From: an uncultured Bacteroides sp.
GTDB taxonomy: Bacteria > Bacteroidota > Bacteroidia > Bacteroidales > Bacteroidaceae
Reading direction: 5' to 3'
Length of the DNA: 64,000 nt
Assembly (NCBI GenBank): GCA_944321465.1
Contig: CALULL010000013.1
Location: 1 to 64,000 of the forward strand
The position numbers and the translations under genes are program-made. This document shows, in pieces, positions 28,773 through 37,921 of this stretch; position 1 is the stretch's first letter; each line of letters begins with the position of its first letter. A model generated the notes under the pieces. The model worked only from the letters and a program-made list of their open reading frames with translations. It searched no databases and was not told where the DNA came from.

Positions 28773-30101
28773 ATGAGCACCCCCATCCCACAACTCCTCA
28801 TTGCTGCTCCCTCTTCGGGCAGCGGCAAGACCACCATTAGCCGTGGCTTGATGGCTCTCCTTCGGGAAAAGGGCTACAAGACACAGCCCTACAAATGCGG
28901 ACCGGACTACATTGACACGATGTTCCACCACCAGATATGCGGCCAGCCCTCCGTCAACCTTGACACATTCCTGTCCGGAGACGACCACGTGCGACAACTC
29001 TACGCCCGACACGCACAAGGAAAAGATGCCTGCATAGCCGAAGGCATGATGGGACTGTTCGACGGATATTGGCGCGACCTTGGCTCCTCTGCCCACGTGG
29101 CACGGCTGCTGCACCTCCCGGTCGTCCTGGTCGTCAATGCCCGCTCGGCAGCCTACTCGACGGCAGCACTGCTGACCGGACTGGCCCGCTTCGACGAGCG
29201 ACTGGACATAGCCGGAGTCATCTTCAACCAGACCGGACGCGGACGACACGAGCAGATGTTGCGCGATGCCTGCCGGGTGGCCGGACTCGAATGCCTGGGA
29301 TGCCTCCCACGGCTGGATGCCTTGAAGCAGGAGTCACGCTACCTCGGACTGGACTTCAGCCAGATACACGCCACAGAAGGCCCGCAGCTGTTGGCCAGCC
29401 TTGTGGAACAGCACATAGACTGGCAACGCCTGCTGGACAGGACCCGGCGGCCACGCCCCCAAGCCCCCGCCAGGCAACAGCCAAAGCCGATGGAACGGCG
29501 ACTGAACATCACTGTCTTCCGCGACGAAGAAGCCTTCTCCTTCCTCTATGCCGAGCGATTGGAGGAGCTGGAGCTCAAAGGGCGTGTCACCTACATCGAC
29601 CCCCGGCAAGACCGTGAACTACCTGCCGACACCGACTACCTCTACCTGCCTGGAGGCTACCCCGAGAAACACATCGAGACACTGACCCGCGCCCAGCACA
29701 CCCTCAGGTCCGTGCGCCAATACGTCGAAGACGGTGGCCAGACCCTTGCCGAGTGCGGTGGTATGATTTATCTCTCGCAAGGACTGCTGACAGCTCTCCC
29801 TGCCGACAGCAGTCCAAGGCTTTACCCCCTGGCCGGTGTCCTGCCGTTCACCATCTCCGACCAGCCCCAGCACCGCCGCCTGTCCATCGGATACCGCATA
29901 GCCTATCCGCGAAACGGCAGCGAAGTACGCGGACACGAATTCCACTACACGCAACTGGTCCCCGGAAGCCTCAGAAGCAACGATGCCCTGAAGTTCATCG
30001 AGATGCGCGACGTAAACGGCCATCCCGTTCCCTCACCCATCTACCAGTATCGGAACACTACGGCCAGCTACCTGCACTACTTACAAACCCCGCCCTTATA
30101 G
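28773..30101 (+). CDS. cobB: Cobyrinate a,c-diamide synthase
   Basis: CobB/CbiA amidates the a and c side chains of cobyrinate using glutamine and ATP. The 442-residue protein has an N-terminal dethiobiotin synthetase-like ATPase (APSSGSGKTTISRGL, GPDYIDTMFH) and a C-terminal class I glutaminase-like domain (GGYPEKHIETL; nucleophile in LAECGGMIYL). The ATG at 28773 follows the -7 box. It is about 12 kb from the main cobalamin cluster. Confidence 0.93.
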   Translation: MSTPIPQLLIAAPSSGSGKTTISRGLMALLREKGYKTQPYKCGPDYIDTMFHHQICGQPSVNLDTFLSGDDHVRQLYARHAQGKDACIAEGMMGLFDGYWRDLGSSAHVARLLHLPVVLVVNARSAAYSTAALLTGLARFDERLDIAGVIFNQTGRGRHEQMLRDACRVAGLECLGCLPRLDALKQESRYLGLDFSQIHATEGPQLLASLVEQHIDWQRLLDRTRRPRPQAPARQQPKPMERRLNITVFRDEEAFSFLYAERLEELELKGRVTYIDPRQDRELPADTDYLYLPGGYPEKHIETLTRAQHTLRSVRQYVEDGGQTLAECGGMIYLSQGLLTALPADSSPRLYPLAGVLPFTISDQPQHRRLSIGYRIAYPRNGSEVRGHEFHYTQLVPGSLRSNDALKFIEMRDVNGHPVPSPIYQYRNTTASYLHYLQTPPL

Positions 30102-30173
30102 TCCCCCGCCCCTAAGCCCGAGCACTTCCTACATCCTCCAAGCATAATTGCGGGCACCTCCGGTGAACGAATG

Positions 30174-30292
30174 TTAAACCCAAATCGGTCATTAGACCGC
30201 CTTGCCGTGTGCTTGACAGTCTTTCTTCAGACAGTCTTTCTACGGCTTTCCAAGCGATTTCGTTTTGGACTCTAATGACCGATTTGGGTTAA
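30174..30292. repeat. Dispersed inverted-repeat element, copy A (short form)
   Basis: Perfect 20-bp terminal inverted repeats AACCCAAATCGGTCATTAGA and its reverse complement bound a 119-bp element. It shares CTTTCCAAGCGATTTCGTTTTGGACTC-like interior with the longer copies but lacks their middle 80 bp. It lies between the convergent cobB and NlpC/P60 genes. The rest of the gap (30102-30173 and 30293-30478) shows nothing further. Confidence 0.85.
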
Positions 30293-30478
30293 AAGAACTG
30301 TTTCTGTGCCTTCTCTATGTTCCGATGGGAGGGAGACTAACCACGAAAGCATTGAGGAACAATAGAATACGGGACAAAGGAGTGGTGAGTATGGCGCAGT
30401 TACACCGGGGGGGAAAAGGGGTACGCTTGCCGGAAATGCCATCCTTCCGAACCGAGGAGGGCTTGCGGGGAGGTTGCC

Positions 30479-31030
30479 TTATCTTGGCCTCCCGCCCCGC
30501 AACCAATACCGCTTATAATACGCCTCGCGCAGACTGCTAACCATGACACCACGACTGGAGGAAGCATGGATAAACTTGCCACCTTTCAGATAAACCCCGA
30601 CGTGGGCGACCCGCCTGCCCGAGGAGGGACTTTTGAAGAAAACAAGGTCGCCCTCGCGCAACTTGTGCCGCCTGACCCGACGGCAAGCCTTCAGCTGCAA
30701 GGCCGTGTTGTGCGGCAGGGACAGACCGTAGACCGTGCGGTATAGCTGCATGGACAGTCCGGAACAGTCTGTTCCCCGCTTGCTAATGCCTCCCGCCCGG
30801 TAAGGCGTACCGAGCCACGAAGCCGCTTCGAGATAAAGGCGGTGGTTGTCGGAAGCTTCTATCTCGACCCCCAGACGCGACGAGGCACGCACCAAGGCCC
30901 TGTAGTCCAAGTTGGGAGCTGCCGAACGACACCCCGCCAGCAGCAACAGCGACAGCAGGAGAAGGCAGATGCCCTCGCCCGTCCGCCACGCCGCGCCGCA
31001 GCGGGAAAATGGCAGCGCGACGGCGTTCAT
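30479..31030 (-). CDS. NlpC/P60 family lipoprotein
   Basis: This 183-residue cell-wall peptidase-like protein has a lipoprotein signal ending LLLLAGC (lipidated Cys34) and an NlpC/P60 domain. The catalytic Cys is Cys89 (RGTDCSGLSM), with His143 (VAHVGVYL) and His155 (FIHASS) as expected partners. The family cuts peptide stems of murein. Its start overlaps the stop of the ABC ATPase gene by 4 bp (ATGA), so it is translationally coupled to the exporter, an unusual pairing. Confidence 0.9.
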   Translation of the reverse strand: MNAVALPFSRCGAAWRTGEGICLLLLSLLLLAGCRSAAPNLDYRALVRASSRLGVEIEASDNHRLYLEAASWLGTPYRAGGISKRGTDCSGLSMQLYRTVYGLSLPHNTALQLKACRRVRRHKLREGDLVFFKSPSSGRRVAHVGVYLKGGKFIHASSSRGVMVSSLREAYYKRYWLRGGRPR

Positions 31031-31806
31031 GCCTGCCGCCCTCCTTCGTCGGCAGGGCCTGCGTCCGGTTCCGGGGCAGTAGCCTCGGGACTGTCGATGG
31101 CCTCAGCCTTCAGTTCAAAGTAGTCCTCCAGTTCTTCCTCTGCCGAGTTACCCCGATTGTCGATGTCGCGCAGGATGATGCCGTGCTCCAGCAAAGCGAT
31201 GCGAGGGCAGATGTCTACCGTATGGTTCAGGTTATGACTCGAAATGAGGATGGTGGCATTGTGCTCTTCGCCATACGCCTTCAGCAGATGCTTGATAGCG
31301 GCCTGCGACGAGGGGTCGAGGAAATTGAACGGCTCATCCAGAATGAGCAACTGCGGATGGTGCAGCATGGCACTGATGATGCCGATCTTTTGTTTGTTGC
31401 CCATCGAGTAGTTTCGTATGAACTTCTTCTGCCCCAGTAATTCGCCGTTCATAAAACGCTCAAAGGGGCGCAAGCGCCCGTCTACCTCCTCCTTGGACAA
31501 ACCGTACATGCGCCCGACGAAGTAAAAGAACTCCTCGGGCGTAAGATAATCTATGAGGAAGCCGTCGTCGAGGTAAGCACCCGTCATGTCCTTCCACTCT
31601 TCGCTACGGCTCACGTCGATGCCGCCGATGGTGACACGGCCTGCGTCTGCCTTCACCAGATCCAGGATGAGCCGGAAGAGCGTAGTCTTTCCCGCACCGT
31701 TGTTGCCTACCAGCCCAAGCATGTCGCCCGTGCCGATACTATAGTGCTCTATGTCGATGGCTTTGTTCGAGCCGTAGTACTTTTTTAACTGTTCGATTTC
31801 TATCAT
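31027..31806 (-). CDS. ABC transporter ATP-binding protein
   Basis: The 259-residue ATPase has Walker A GNNGAGKTT (residues 34-42), a divergent signature (YSMGNKQKIGIISAM), Walker B LLILDEPFNFLD and an H-loop His in SSHNLNH. The C-terminus is an acidic tail rich in Glu and Ala. It lies 39 bp downstream of the permease gene and is probably its partner in an exporter. The substrate is unknown. Confidence 0.93.
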   Translation of the reverse strand: MIEIEQLKKYYGSNKAIDIEHYSIGTGDMLGLVGNNGAGKTTLFRLILDLVKADAGRVTIGGIDVSRSEEWKDMTGAYLDDGFLIDYLTPEEFFYFVGRMYGLSKEEVDGRLRPFERFMNGELLGQKKFIRNYSMGNKQKIGIISAMLHHPQLLILDEPFNFLDPSSQAAIKHLLKAYGEEHNATILISSHNLNHTVDICPRIALLEHGIILRDIDNRGNSAEEELEDYFELKAEAIDSPEATAPEPDAGPADEGGRQA

Positions 31807-31845
31807 GAGTTGTACATTTACGTTTCGTTCTTACATTGTGTAGTA

Positions 31846-33348
31846 TCATCGCTGACGGCTGTCCCTGAAGCCTTCCATATTCTTATACCGCCGCTGCATG
31901 AAACGCCGGTAGACGTTCCGTATCCACAGCTTCGATGTCAGGATAAAGCCCAGCCCCAACGCCACCAGCACCCACCGGGCCGCCGTGTCGCCCAGCCAGG
32001 CATACAAGGGCAGGTAGACGGCAAAGGGCAGGACAAAGACGGCCACCCCCATCAGGTTCTGCAAGGAAGTCCCCACGTCCTGCCGCCCTGTCATCTTGGC
32101 ATTCAGCGGTATTGTCCTGTTGTTGTAGACAGCTATCTGGAAGAAGCAGAAGTACATAGGCCCCGCTGTGAACAGCAGCCACGACAGGCTCTGCAGCAAC
32201 CCGATGTTCCCCCGTATCACGGCAGGCAACAACAGCAGGAAGGGCACGACCAGGGCCACGGCATAAAGGCGGTATTTGGCGCAGAGCAGCGAATAGATGG
32301 ACTCGCGACGGCTCATCAGGCCGTCCATGTAGTTGCCCTCGTAGCTCATCAGGGTGTTGAGAAAGAGCAGGCCACAGATGCCATAGTTGTAGAGTATCCA
32401 AAAGTTGTTTCCGGCCTCCCCATAGATATCTGTGAAGGCTATGATGGCACTGAACATCACGACCACACAGGCAATGGAAAACAAAGCCTTACGGCACATC
32501 TTGTTGCGCAGCATCAGTTTCAGCTCCAGGCGCACATACTCCCCGACATCGCCGTAGCGGTCGAGGAACTTATATTCGGAGAGGGTCTTGACACGCACGG
32601 TCGAGTCCTCCGTCTTGTTCATCTCGTTATACATCAAATGCCAGATAACCCGCCTGTCAAGAAGCCACATCAGAGCAATGACCAGCAGCACACCGGCAAA
32701 AGCCAGGGGGCTACCCTTCATCAGTTCGTCGCCCAGACCAGCCGAAAGTTCAAACAGCGGACTGTCATCGGGCAAGAACAACGCGGCGGCGACTCCGCCA
32801 TAAACCAGTACAGGAAGCAGCACCCACCAAATGCGCTCCCCCATGAGCGTACGGCACAAAAGGTACCAATAGTTGTTGACAAGCGTCAGCAGCCAGATAC
32901 CGACGCAATAAGCCAACACCCCGCCAGCCCCATAGAACCGGGTCACCGTCAGGATGGCAAAGGGCACAAACAAAAAAAGCCACACGAAGTTGAAACCGCT
33001 CAGCCCCGAACGGACAAGCAGAAAGTCGATCAGCCGTTTGCGCCTGATAGGCAGCAGCAGGTAAGGCTTCATCTCCTGCGTGGGTGTCCGCTGGAAGCTA
33101 AAACGCAGGATAAAGTCCAGTGCAGAGATAAAGACAAGCCCCCCGTTCAGTATGTGATAAGGCTCACGCGAACCTCCGTCGAAGGCAAAGGCAAACATTA
33201 TCCCGATGAATACCAAGTAACCTATCCAGAAGGCCGCTGCAAGGCCTATCCACATCTTAGCATAGCGACCCCGTTCGTACATCGGGTGGCGTTCCTTGGC
33301 CAGCTTGCCCAGACGGCGCAACTCCAGAAAAAGATTCATGTCTGCCAC
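31846..33348 (-). CDS. ABC transporter permease, DUF5687 family
   Basis: The 500-residue protein has about ten to twelve hydrophobic segments in two groups around a soluble segment near residues 230-265. I associate it with the DUF5687 family of Bacteroidota ABC-2-like permeases. It is the first gene of a three-gene minus-strand operon with the ATPase and the NlpC/P60 lipoprotein. Confidence 0.8.
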   Translation of the reverse strand: MADMNLFLELRRLGKLAKERHPMYERGRYAKMWIGLAAAFWIGYLVFIGIMFAFAFDGGSREPYHILNGGLVFISALDFILRFSFQRTPTQEMKPYLLLPIRRKRLIDFLLVRSGLSGFNFVWLFLFVPFAILTVTRFYGAGGVLAYCVGIWLLTLVNNYWYLLCRTLMGERIWWVLLPVLVYGGVAAALFLPDDSPLFELSAGLGDELMKGSPLAFAGVLLVIALMWLLDRRVIWHLMYNEMNKTEDSTVRVKTLSEYKFLDRYGDVGEYVRLELKLMLRNKMCRKALFSIACVVVMFSAIIAFTDIYGEAGNNFWILYNYGICGLLFLNTLMSYEGNYMDGLMSRRESIYSLLCAKYRLYAVALVVPFLLLLPAVIRGNIGLLQSLSWLLFTAGPMYFCFFQIAVYNNRTIPLNAKMTGRQDVGTSLQNLMGVAVFVLPFAVYLPLYAWLGDTAARWVLVALGLGFILTSKLWIRNVYRRFMQRRYKNMEGFRDSRQR

Positions 33349-33384
33349 GTACAGATTGTTTAGTAAAAGCTGTTTATAAAAAAG

Positions 33385-33430
33385 ATACGAAAAGCCCCCT
33401 TCCCGTCCATAGAAATGGAGGAGGAAGGGG
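33385..33430 (-). terminator. Intrinsic terminator of the M16 peptidase gene
   Basis: On the minus strand an 8-bp GC-rich stem (CCCCTTCC 33396-33403 with GGAAGGGG 33423-33430) encloses a second stem (TCCAT/ATGGA), followed by CTTTTCG and a further T run. It lies 15 bp past the M16 stop. Confidence 0.75.
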
Positions 33431-33444
33431 ACTTATAGAAACGA

Positions 33445-36288
33445 TTATTTATTCTCTTGCGGAACAGTCATCACGACAGTAATCTTGTTGCCTTGCTTTA
33501 TGAGGCTATTGACAAACTTCTGTACGTCCTTGGCTGTCAGTCCGTCGATAAGGGCTTCGTAGCCAGCCGTGTTGTCCACGCCTGTGTAGAAGTACTCGTC
33601 AAGACAGTTCATCCAATAGGAATTTTCCTTCAGGTTGTCCTTATGCTGCTTCTGCATGAACTCCTTTATCTTGCTCATCTGCTCCTCAGAGGGACCTTCC
33701 TTGGCCATCTTCTTCATTTCGCGGTCGATAACCGAGTTCAGGTGCTCAACCTTGGACGGGTCGGTCTGGTAGAAGATTTGCAGAGCAGCCTCTTCGCGCG
33801 GGTATTTATCCAGCTGGCCCATGCTCTGAACGCCATACGTTCCGCCTTCCTTCTCGCGTATTTCTTCCGTATAGACCATGTTGAGGGCCTGTGTCAGGAA
33901 ACTCATCAGAAGGTTGTCTTTCAGCGAATACTTGCACTTGCCCGTGTAGAGCATGATAACCGTAGCCATAGGCGTCTGCTGCTCCTTGGCGTAAGTCTTG
34001 CTCAGAATGCCCTTGGCTATGTCCATGTGGTTGTTCTTGAAGGACTCCTTGCGTCCGGCAGCAGGCAGCGAGCCCAGATAGGCTTCAATCAGAGGCTTGG
34101 CCGTAGCCAGGTCGATGTTGCCCACGAAGTAGAACGTAAAGTCCGAAGCATCGCCGAAGCGGTCCTTATACATCTCAATGATGCGGTCATAGTCCAGCTG
34201 GTCTATCATGTCGGCCTTCAGGCTGAGGTAACGCGGATGATCGCCGTACATCATCTTGCCTATTGTGTCGCTGACAGACGACATCGGGTTAGCTTCTGCA
34301 CTCTCCAACTGAGCCTTCATGCGAGACTTGTAGGACTCGAAAGCCTGTTCGTCCTTGCGCGGAGCCGTGAAGGACAGGTAAGTGAGTTGGAGCAGCGTCT
34401 CCAGGTCCTTAGGCGAGCAGCTACCGTTCACGTTCTCAGTCGTCGAACCAACGGCAGTAGACAGAGAAACCTTCTTTCCGGCAAGCATCTTGGTGAGCTC
34501 CACGTTGCTGAAGTCGCCTATACCGCCTTCGTTCATCACACCGTTCATCAGCGTGAATTGCAGTTTGTCTTCGTTCGGGAATACGCTCGTGCCACCCAGG
34601 CTGGTACCCTTCATGCGGATTTCGTCAGCCTTGAAATCGGTATGCTTGACGTACACCTTCACGCCATTGGACAGAACCAGCTCGGTTGTCCCATAGATGG
34701 CATCGGTCTTCTCCGAAACTATCTTGCCGCCCTTCGGAGCCTCCTTCATAAGAGGTTCGTCGGACACCTGGTCCACATAGGGCTGCACGTCGAGCTGCTT
34801 CATGCCCTTCAGCATGGCTGCCACTTCTTCTTTGGTAGGAATTACCTCGCCTTCCTTGTCGGGGGCTGCAATGAATACGGCCTGGTTCTCGTCCGTCACC
34901 AGTTCCTGCATTATCTGGTTGATAGCCTCCACGGGGATAGTAGGAGCTATCTGCGTCATGGCGGTATATTCGAACTCGATGCCCGGCATAGGTTCGTTCA
35001 CCAGGAAATGCTCCACACACTCGTTCACATACTTCTCGTTGCGCGTCTTTTCCCGCTCCATGTAGGCCGACTCAAGGCTCTGCAGATAGTTGGCACGGGC
35101 ACGCTCATACTCCGACGCAAGGAAACCGTAACGGCGGGCACGCTCCACCTCCGTCAGCAAGCACTGCATGGCCTCCACAATGCCGTTGGGCTTGGCTTGG
35201 GCCGTAATGGTAAATGCCGATTTCGTCTGGGACAGGAAGTAGTCGCCATAACCGCCTCCCGCACCTACAAAAGGAGGATTGGCCGACTGCTGCAACTCCA
35301 TGAAGCGCGTATTGAGCATGGACGAAGCCATGTACACCAGATACTGTTGCAGGTAGTACGCCATGTTGCCCTTCTCCGAATCGGGCGTAGCGTCGTGCTT
35401 GAAGTAGACGCTCACCATAGGCGTAGAGATTTCCTTGTCCTTACCTATATATATAAGGGGTTCCTTGTTGTCGGTCACCGGATAGTAGACACGCTCGGCG
35501 GCATTGACGGGCTTGGGTATGTCGGCAAACACCCGCTTGATATCGGCCTCCATCTTGTCCACGTCGATGTCACCTACAATAACGATGCCCTGCAGGTCGG
35601 GACGATACCACTTGGCATAGTAGTCTCGCAGGTCCTGATAGGGGAAGTTGTTGATGATGTCAATGCTGCCTATCGGCATACAGTCAGTGTACTTCGTTCC
35701 TTCGTAAAGCGTGGGCAAAGCGTCGGTATAGAGACGCAATATGCCCGAGTTGCGGCTGCGCCATTCCTCGCGGATTACGCCACGCTCCTTGTCGATTTCC
35801 TTGTCGGCCAGCAGGATGGCACTGCTCCAGTCGTGCAGGATGAGTAGGCAGGAATCCACCACGTTCGGATCTGTGCTGGGGACGTTGCTGATGTTGTACA
35901 CCGTGCGGTCCACCGAGGTATAGGCATTCAGGTTGTAACCGAATTTGATTCCTTTGGACTCGCACCACTCCACAATGCCAAGCCCAGTTTCGTCGCCAGG
36001 GAAGTTCTTGGTACCGTTGAAGGCCATGTGCTCCAAGAAGTGAGCCAGTCCCCTTTGCTGCGGTTCCTCAAGAATGGAACCTACCTTTTGAGCGATGTAG
36101 AACTCTACCTGGTGTTCGGGCTTCTCATTGTGACGGATGTAATAGGTCAGCCCGTTATCCAGCACCCCGATGCGGACATTCTGGTCTACCGGGATGGGAG
36201 GCAACTGTTGCATTTGGGCAACAGCAGACTGAAAGCCACAGAAAAGCACCAAGGCTCCCAGCCATAGACTACGAATTAAATGTTTCAT
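33445..36288 (-). CDS. M16 family zinc metallopeptidase, secreted
   Basis: The 947-residue protein has a signal peptide (MKHLIRSLWLGALVLFCGFQSAVAQ) and tandem M16 domains. The inverted zinc motif HxxEH is at His83-Glu86-His87 (HFLEHMAFNG). The second half is the non-catalytic M16 partner domain. It probably acts in the periplasm or outer membrane on peptides. The ATG at 36288 is chosen because the signal peptide starts there; the longer frame runs through GC-rich intergenic repeats. Confidence 0.92.
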   Translation of the reverse strand: MKHLIRSLWLGALVLFCGFQSAVAQMQQLPPIPVDQNVRIGVLDNGLTYYIRHNEKPEHQVEFYIAQKVGSILEEPQQRGLAHFLEHMAFNGTKNFPGDETGLGIVEWCESKGIKFGYNLNAYTSVDRTVYNISNVPSTDPNVVDSCLLILHDWSSAILLADKEIDKERGVIREEWRSRNSGILRLYTDALPTLYEGTKYTDCMPIGSIDIINNFPYQDLRDYYAKWYRPDLQGIVIVGDIDVDKMEADIKRVFADIPKPVNAAERVYYPVTDNKEPLIYIGKDKEISTPMVSVYFKHDATPDSEKGNMAYYLQQYLVYMASSMLNTRFMELQQSANPPFVGAGGGYGDYFLSQTKSAFTITAQAKPNGIVEAMQCLLTEVERARRYGFLASEYERARANYLQSLESAYMEREKTRNEKYVNECVEHFLVNEPMPGIEFEYTAMTQIAPTIPVEAINQIMQELVTDENQAVFIAAPDKEGEVIPTKEEVAAMLKGMKQLDVQPYVDQVSDEPLMKEAPKGGKIVSEKTDAIYGTTELVLSNGVKVYVKHTDFKADEIRMKGTSLGGTSVFPNEDKLQFTLMNGVMNEGGIGDFSNVELTKMLAGKKVSLSTAVGSTTENVNGSCSPKDLETLLQLTYLSFTAPRKDEQAFESYKSRMKAQLESAEANPMSSVSDTIGKMMYGDHPRYLSLKADMIDQLDYDRIIEMYKDRFGDASDFTFYFVGNIDLATAKPLIEAYLGSLPAAGRKESFKNNHMDIAKGILSKTYAKEQQTPMATVIMLYTGKCKYSLKDNLLMSFLTQALNMVYTEEIREKEGGTYGVQSMGQLDKYPREEAALQIFYQTDPSKVEHLNSVIDREMKKMAKEGPSEEQMSKIKEFMQKQHKDNLKENSYWMNCLDEYFYTGVDNTAGYEALIDGLTAKDVQKFVNSLIKQGNKITVVMTVPQENK

Positions 36289-36548
36289 ACTGTGTTTTGA
36301 TTTAGGATAATTTGCCATATCAGTCGGGGCTGACGGGCAAAAATCACACGTTTCCGCTTTTTTTTTCACCGGCCCACCCCATTTTCTTTTAGGGGCGCTC
36401 CTCCCCTCCCCCTGTGCCCTCCGGCCCATGCCGATGTCAGACAAGAAGTTTTTCCCGCTCCCGGTCCTTACGCCTCCTCCAGGCCTCCCCTCCACCGCCT
36501 CGCGAGGGAAGAACAATTCCCCTTTCCCTGCGGCATTGGGCGCAACCA

Positions 36549-36636
36549 GGCACAGGCGTGCCAGCCTGCGGGCACACCTGTGCTCCCTTCGTGGCACACC
36601 TGCCCCAGGCCGCAGGCAGACCTGTGCCCGCCTGTA
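36549..36636. repeat. 22-bp-period repeat array, locus 3 (four units)
   Basis: Four units start at 36549, 36571, 36593 and 36615, all exactly 22 bp and all beginning GGCA. Three begin with palindromic cores (GGCACAGGCGTGCC, GGCACACCTGTGC, GGCAGACCTGTGCC), followed by 8 variable bases. The region lies between the divergent M16 and NIF3 genes. Confidence 0.8.
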
Positions 36637-36793
36637 ACCTCTCCCCATGCGCCTACGCGCCATCGGGGAAACTCTTCTGCTAGGATCCGTCACGCACCTC
36701 GAATTCCACGCATAAGCAGGGCGGAGGAAAAGAAAATCTCGACTGCCGCCACTTAAATATGCCCATTCATCGAGTATATCCATAGTTTTTTAG

Positions 36794-36801
36794 TACCTTT
36801 G
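36794..36801 (+). promoter_or_regulatory. Candidate -7 box of the NIF3 gene
   Basis: TACCTTTG fits TAnnTTTG and lies 20 bp before the ATG at 36821, giving a very short leader. No TTG is present at the expected distance. Confidence 0.5.
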
Positions 36802-36820
36802 TCCCCAAATTCTCTGCAAA

Positions 36821-37912
36821 ATGAAAATTAAGGAGATAACAGGTGCCCTTGAGCGGTTCGCGCCTCTGCCTTTGCAAGACGGATATGACAATGCCGGCCT
36901 GCAAGTGGGACTGACAGAAGCGGAAGCAACAGGGGCTTTATTGTGCATAGACGTTACCGAAGCCGTCGTTGACGAAGCCATAGCGTGCGGCTGCAACCTC
37001 ATTGTGGCCCATCACCCGCTACTCTTCAAGGGTTGCAAATCCATCACGGGCAAAAACTACGTGGAACGCTGCATCTATAAGGCCATAAGACACGACATCG
37101 CCATCTATGCAGCGCATACCAATCTGGACAACGCACAGGGCGGTGTCAGTCATAAGATGGCAGAAAAACTCGGGTTGACCAACGTGCGCATATTGGACGA
37201 GAAGAAGGACATGCTGCTCAAGATGGCAACTTATGTCCCCGAGGAAAAGGCCGACGAAGTAAGGCAAGCCTTGTGGCAGGCCGGGTGCGGATGCATCGGG
37301 AACTACGACTGTTGCAGCTACAACCTCGAAGGGACAGGAACCTTCCGCGCCCAACCCGGCACGCACCCCTACTGCGGCAGCATCGGGCAGGTGCATTCGC
37401 AACGCGAGGTGCGCGTCGAGACTGTCCTGCCGCGCTACCGGCAGCCGCAGGCCCTTGCAGCCATAGCCAGGACGCACCCCTACGAGGAACCGGCCATCGA
37501 CGTACATGCGCTGCAAAACACGTGGGCGCAAGCGGGCTGTGGCATCGTCGGCGAGCTGGACAGGCCGATGCCCCTCGACGACTTCCTCCGAAAGGTGAAG
37601 GAGACGTTTGCCGTAGGCTGCCTGCGCCACAACGCCCCTGCCTTGAAGGAGGTGAGACGGGTAGCCTTGTGCGGCGGTGCGGGAGCCTTCCTCCTGCCGC
37701 TGGCCATGCAGCAGGGGGCAGATGCCTTCATCACCGGCGAGATAAAGTATCACGACTTCTTCGGGTACGACAACATGCTGTTGGCCGAAACGGGACACTA
37801 CGAAAGCGAACAGTACACCACGGAAATCTTCGCCCAAATCATCCGCCAAGCCTGCCCGGAACTTACAATAAGAAAAACGGAGATAAACACAAACCCCATT
37901 AAATACCTATAA
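36821..37912 (+). CDS. NIF3-like dinuclear metal centre protein (GTP cyclohydrolase I type 2-like)
   Basis: The 363-residue protein belongs to the NIF3/YbgI family. Conserved metal-binding motifs are VAHHPLLFKG (His64/His65), YAAHTNLDNAQGGV, and near the C-terminus ETGHYESEQYTTEIFA. The middle part (about 125-230) is the PII-like insert seen in the long form. The family is often labelled GTP cyclohydrolase I type 2, but the true activity of this branch is unclear. It is 9 bp upstream of a zinc-ribbon protein gene, a pairing common in Bacteroidota. Confidence 0.9.
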   Translation: MKIKEITGALERFAPLPLQDGYDNAGLQVGLTEAEATGALLCIDVTEAVVDEAIACGCNLIVAHHPLLFKGCKSITGKNYVERCIYKAIRHDIAIYAAHTNLDNAQGGVSHKMAEKLGLTNVRILDEKKDMLLKMATYVPEEKADEVRQALWQAGCGCIGNYDCCSYNLEGTGTFRAQPGTHPYCGSIGQVHSQREVRVETVLPRYRQPQALAAIARTHPYEEPAIDVHALQNTWAQAGCGIVGELDRPMPLDDFLRKVKETFAVGCLRHNAPALKEVRRVALCGGAGAFLLPLAMQQGADAFITGEIKYHDFFGYDNMLLAETGHYESEQYTTEIFAQIIRQACPELTIRKTEINTNPIKYL

Positions 37913-37921
37913 TTACAGAAC

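Larger units (their letters stand above)
36289..36820. other. Divergent intergenic region between M16 peptidase and NIF3 genes
   Basis: This 532-bp stretch has no supported gene. It holds a GC-rich low-complexity part (36370-36545), the four-unit 22-bp repeat array (36549-36636), and the NIF3 promoter near 36794. No clear promoter for the M16 gene was recognised. Confidence 0.5.

Noticed and set aside
31810-33363. 517-codon plus-strand frame opposite the ABC permease gene
   Set aside because: The Gln/His/Pro-rich product has no family features, and the opposite strand encodes a clear multi-pass membrane protein.
33457-35847. 796-codon plus-strand frame opposite the M16 peptidase gene
   Set aside because: It is antisense to a well-supported gene with signal peptide and zinc motif, and its product is a typical antisense mix of Leu, His and Val.
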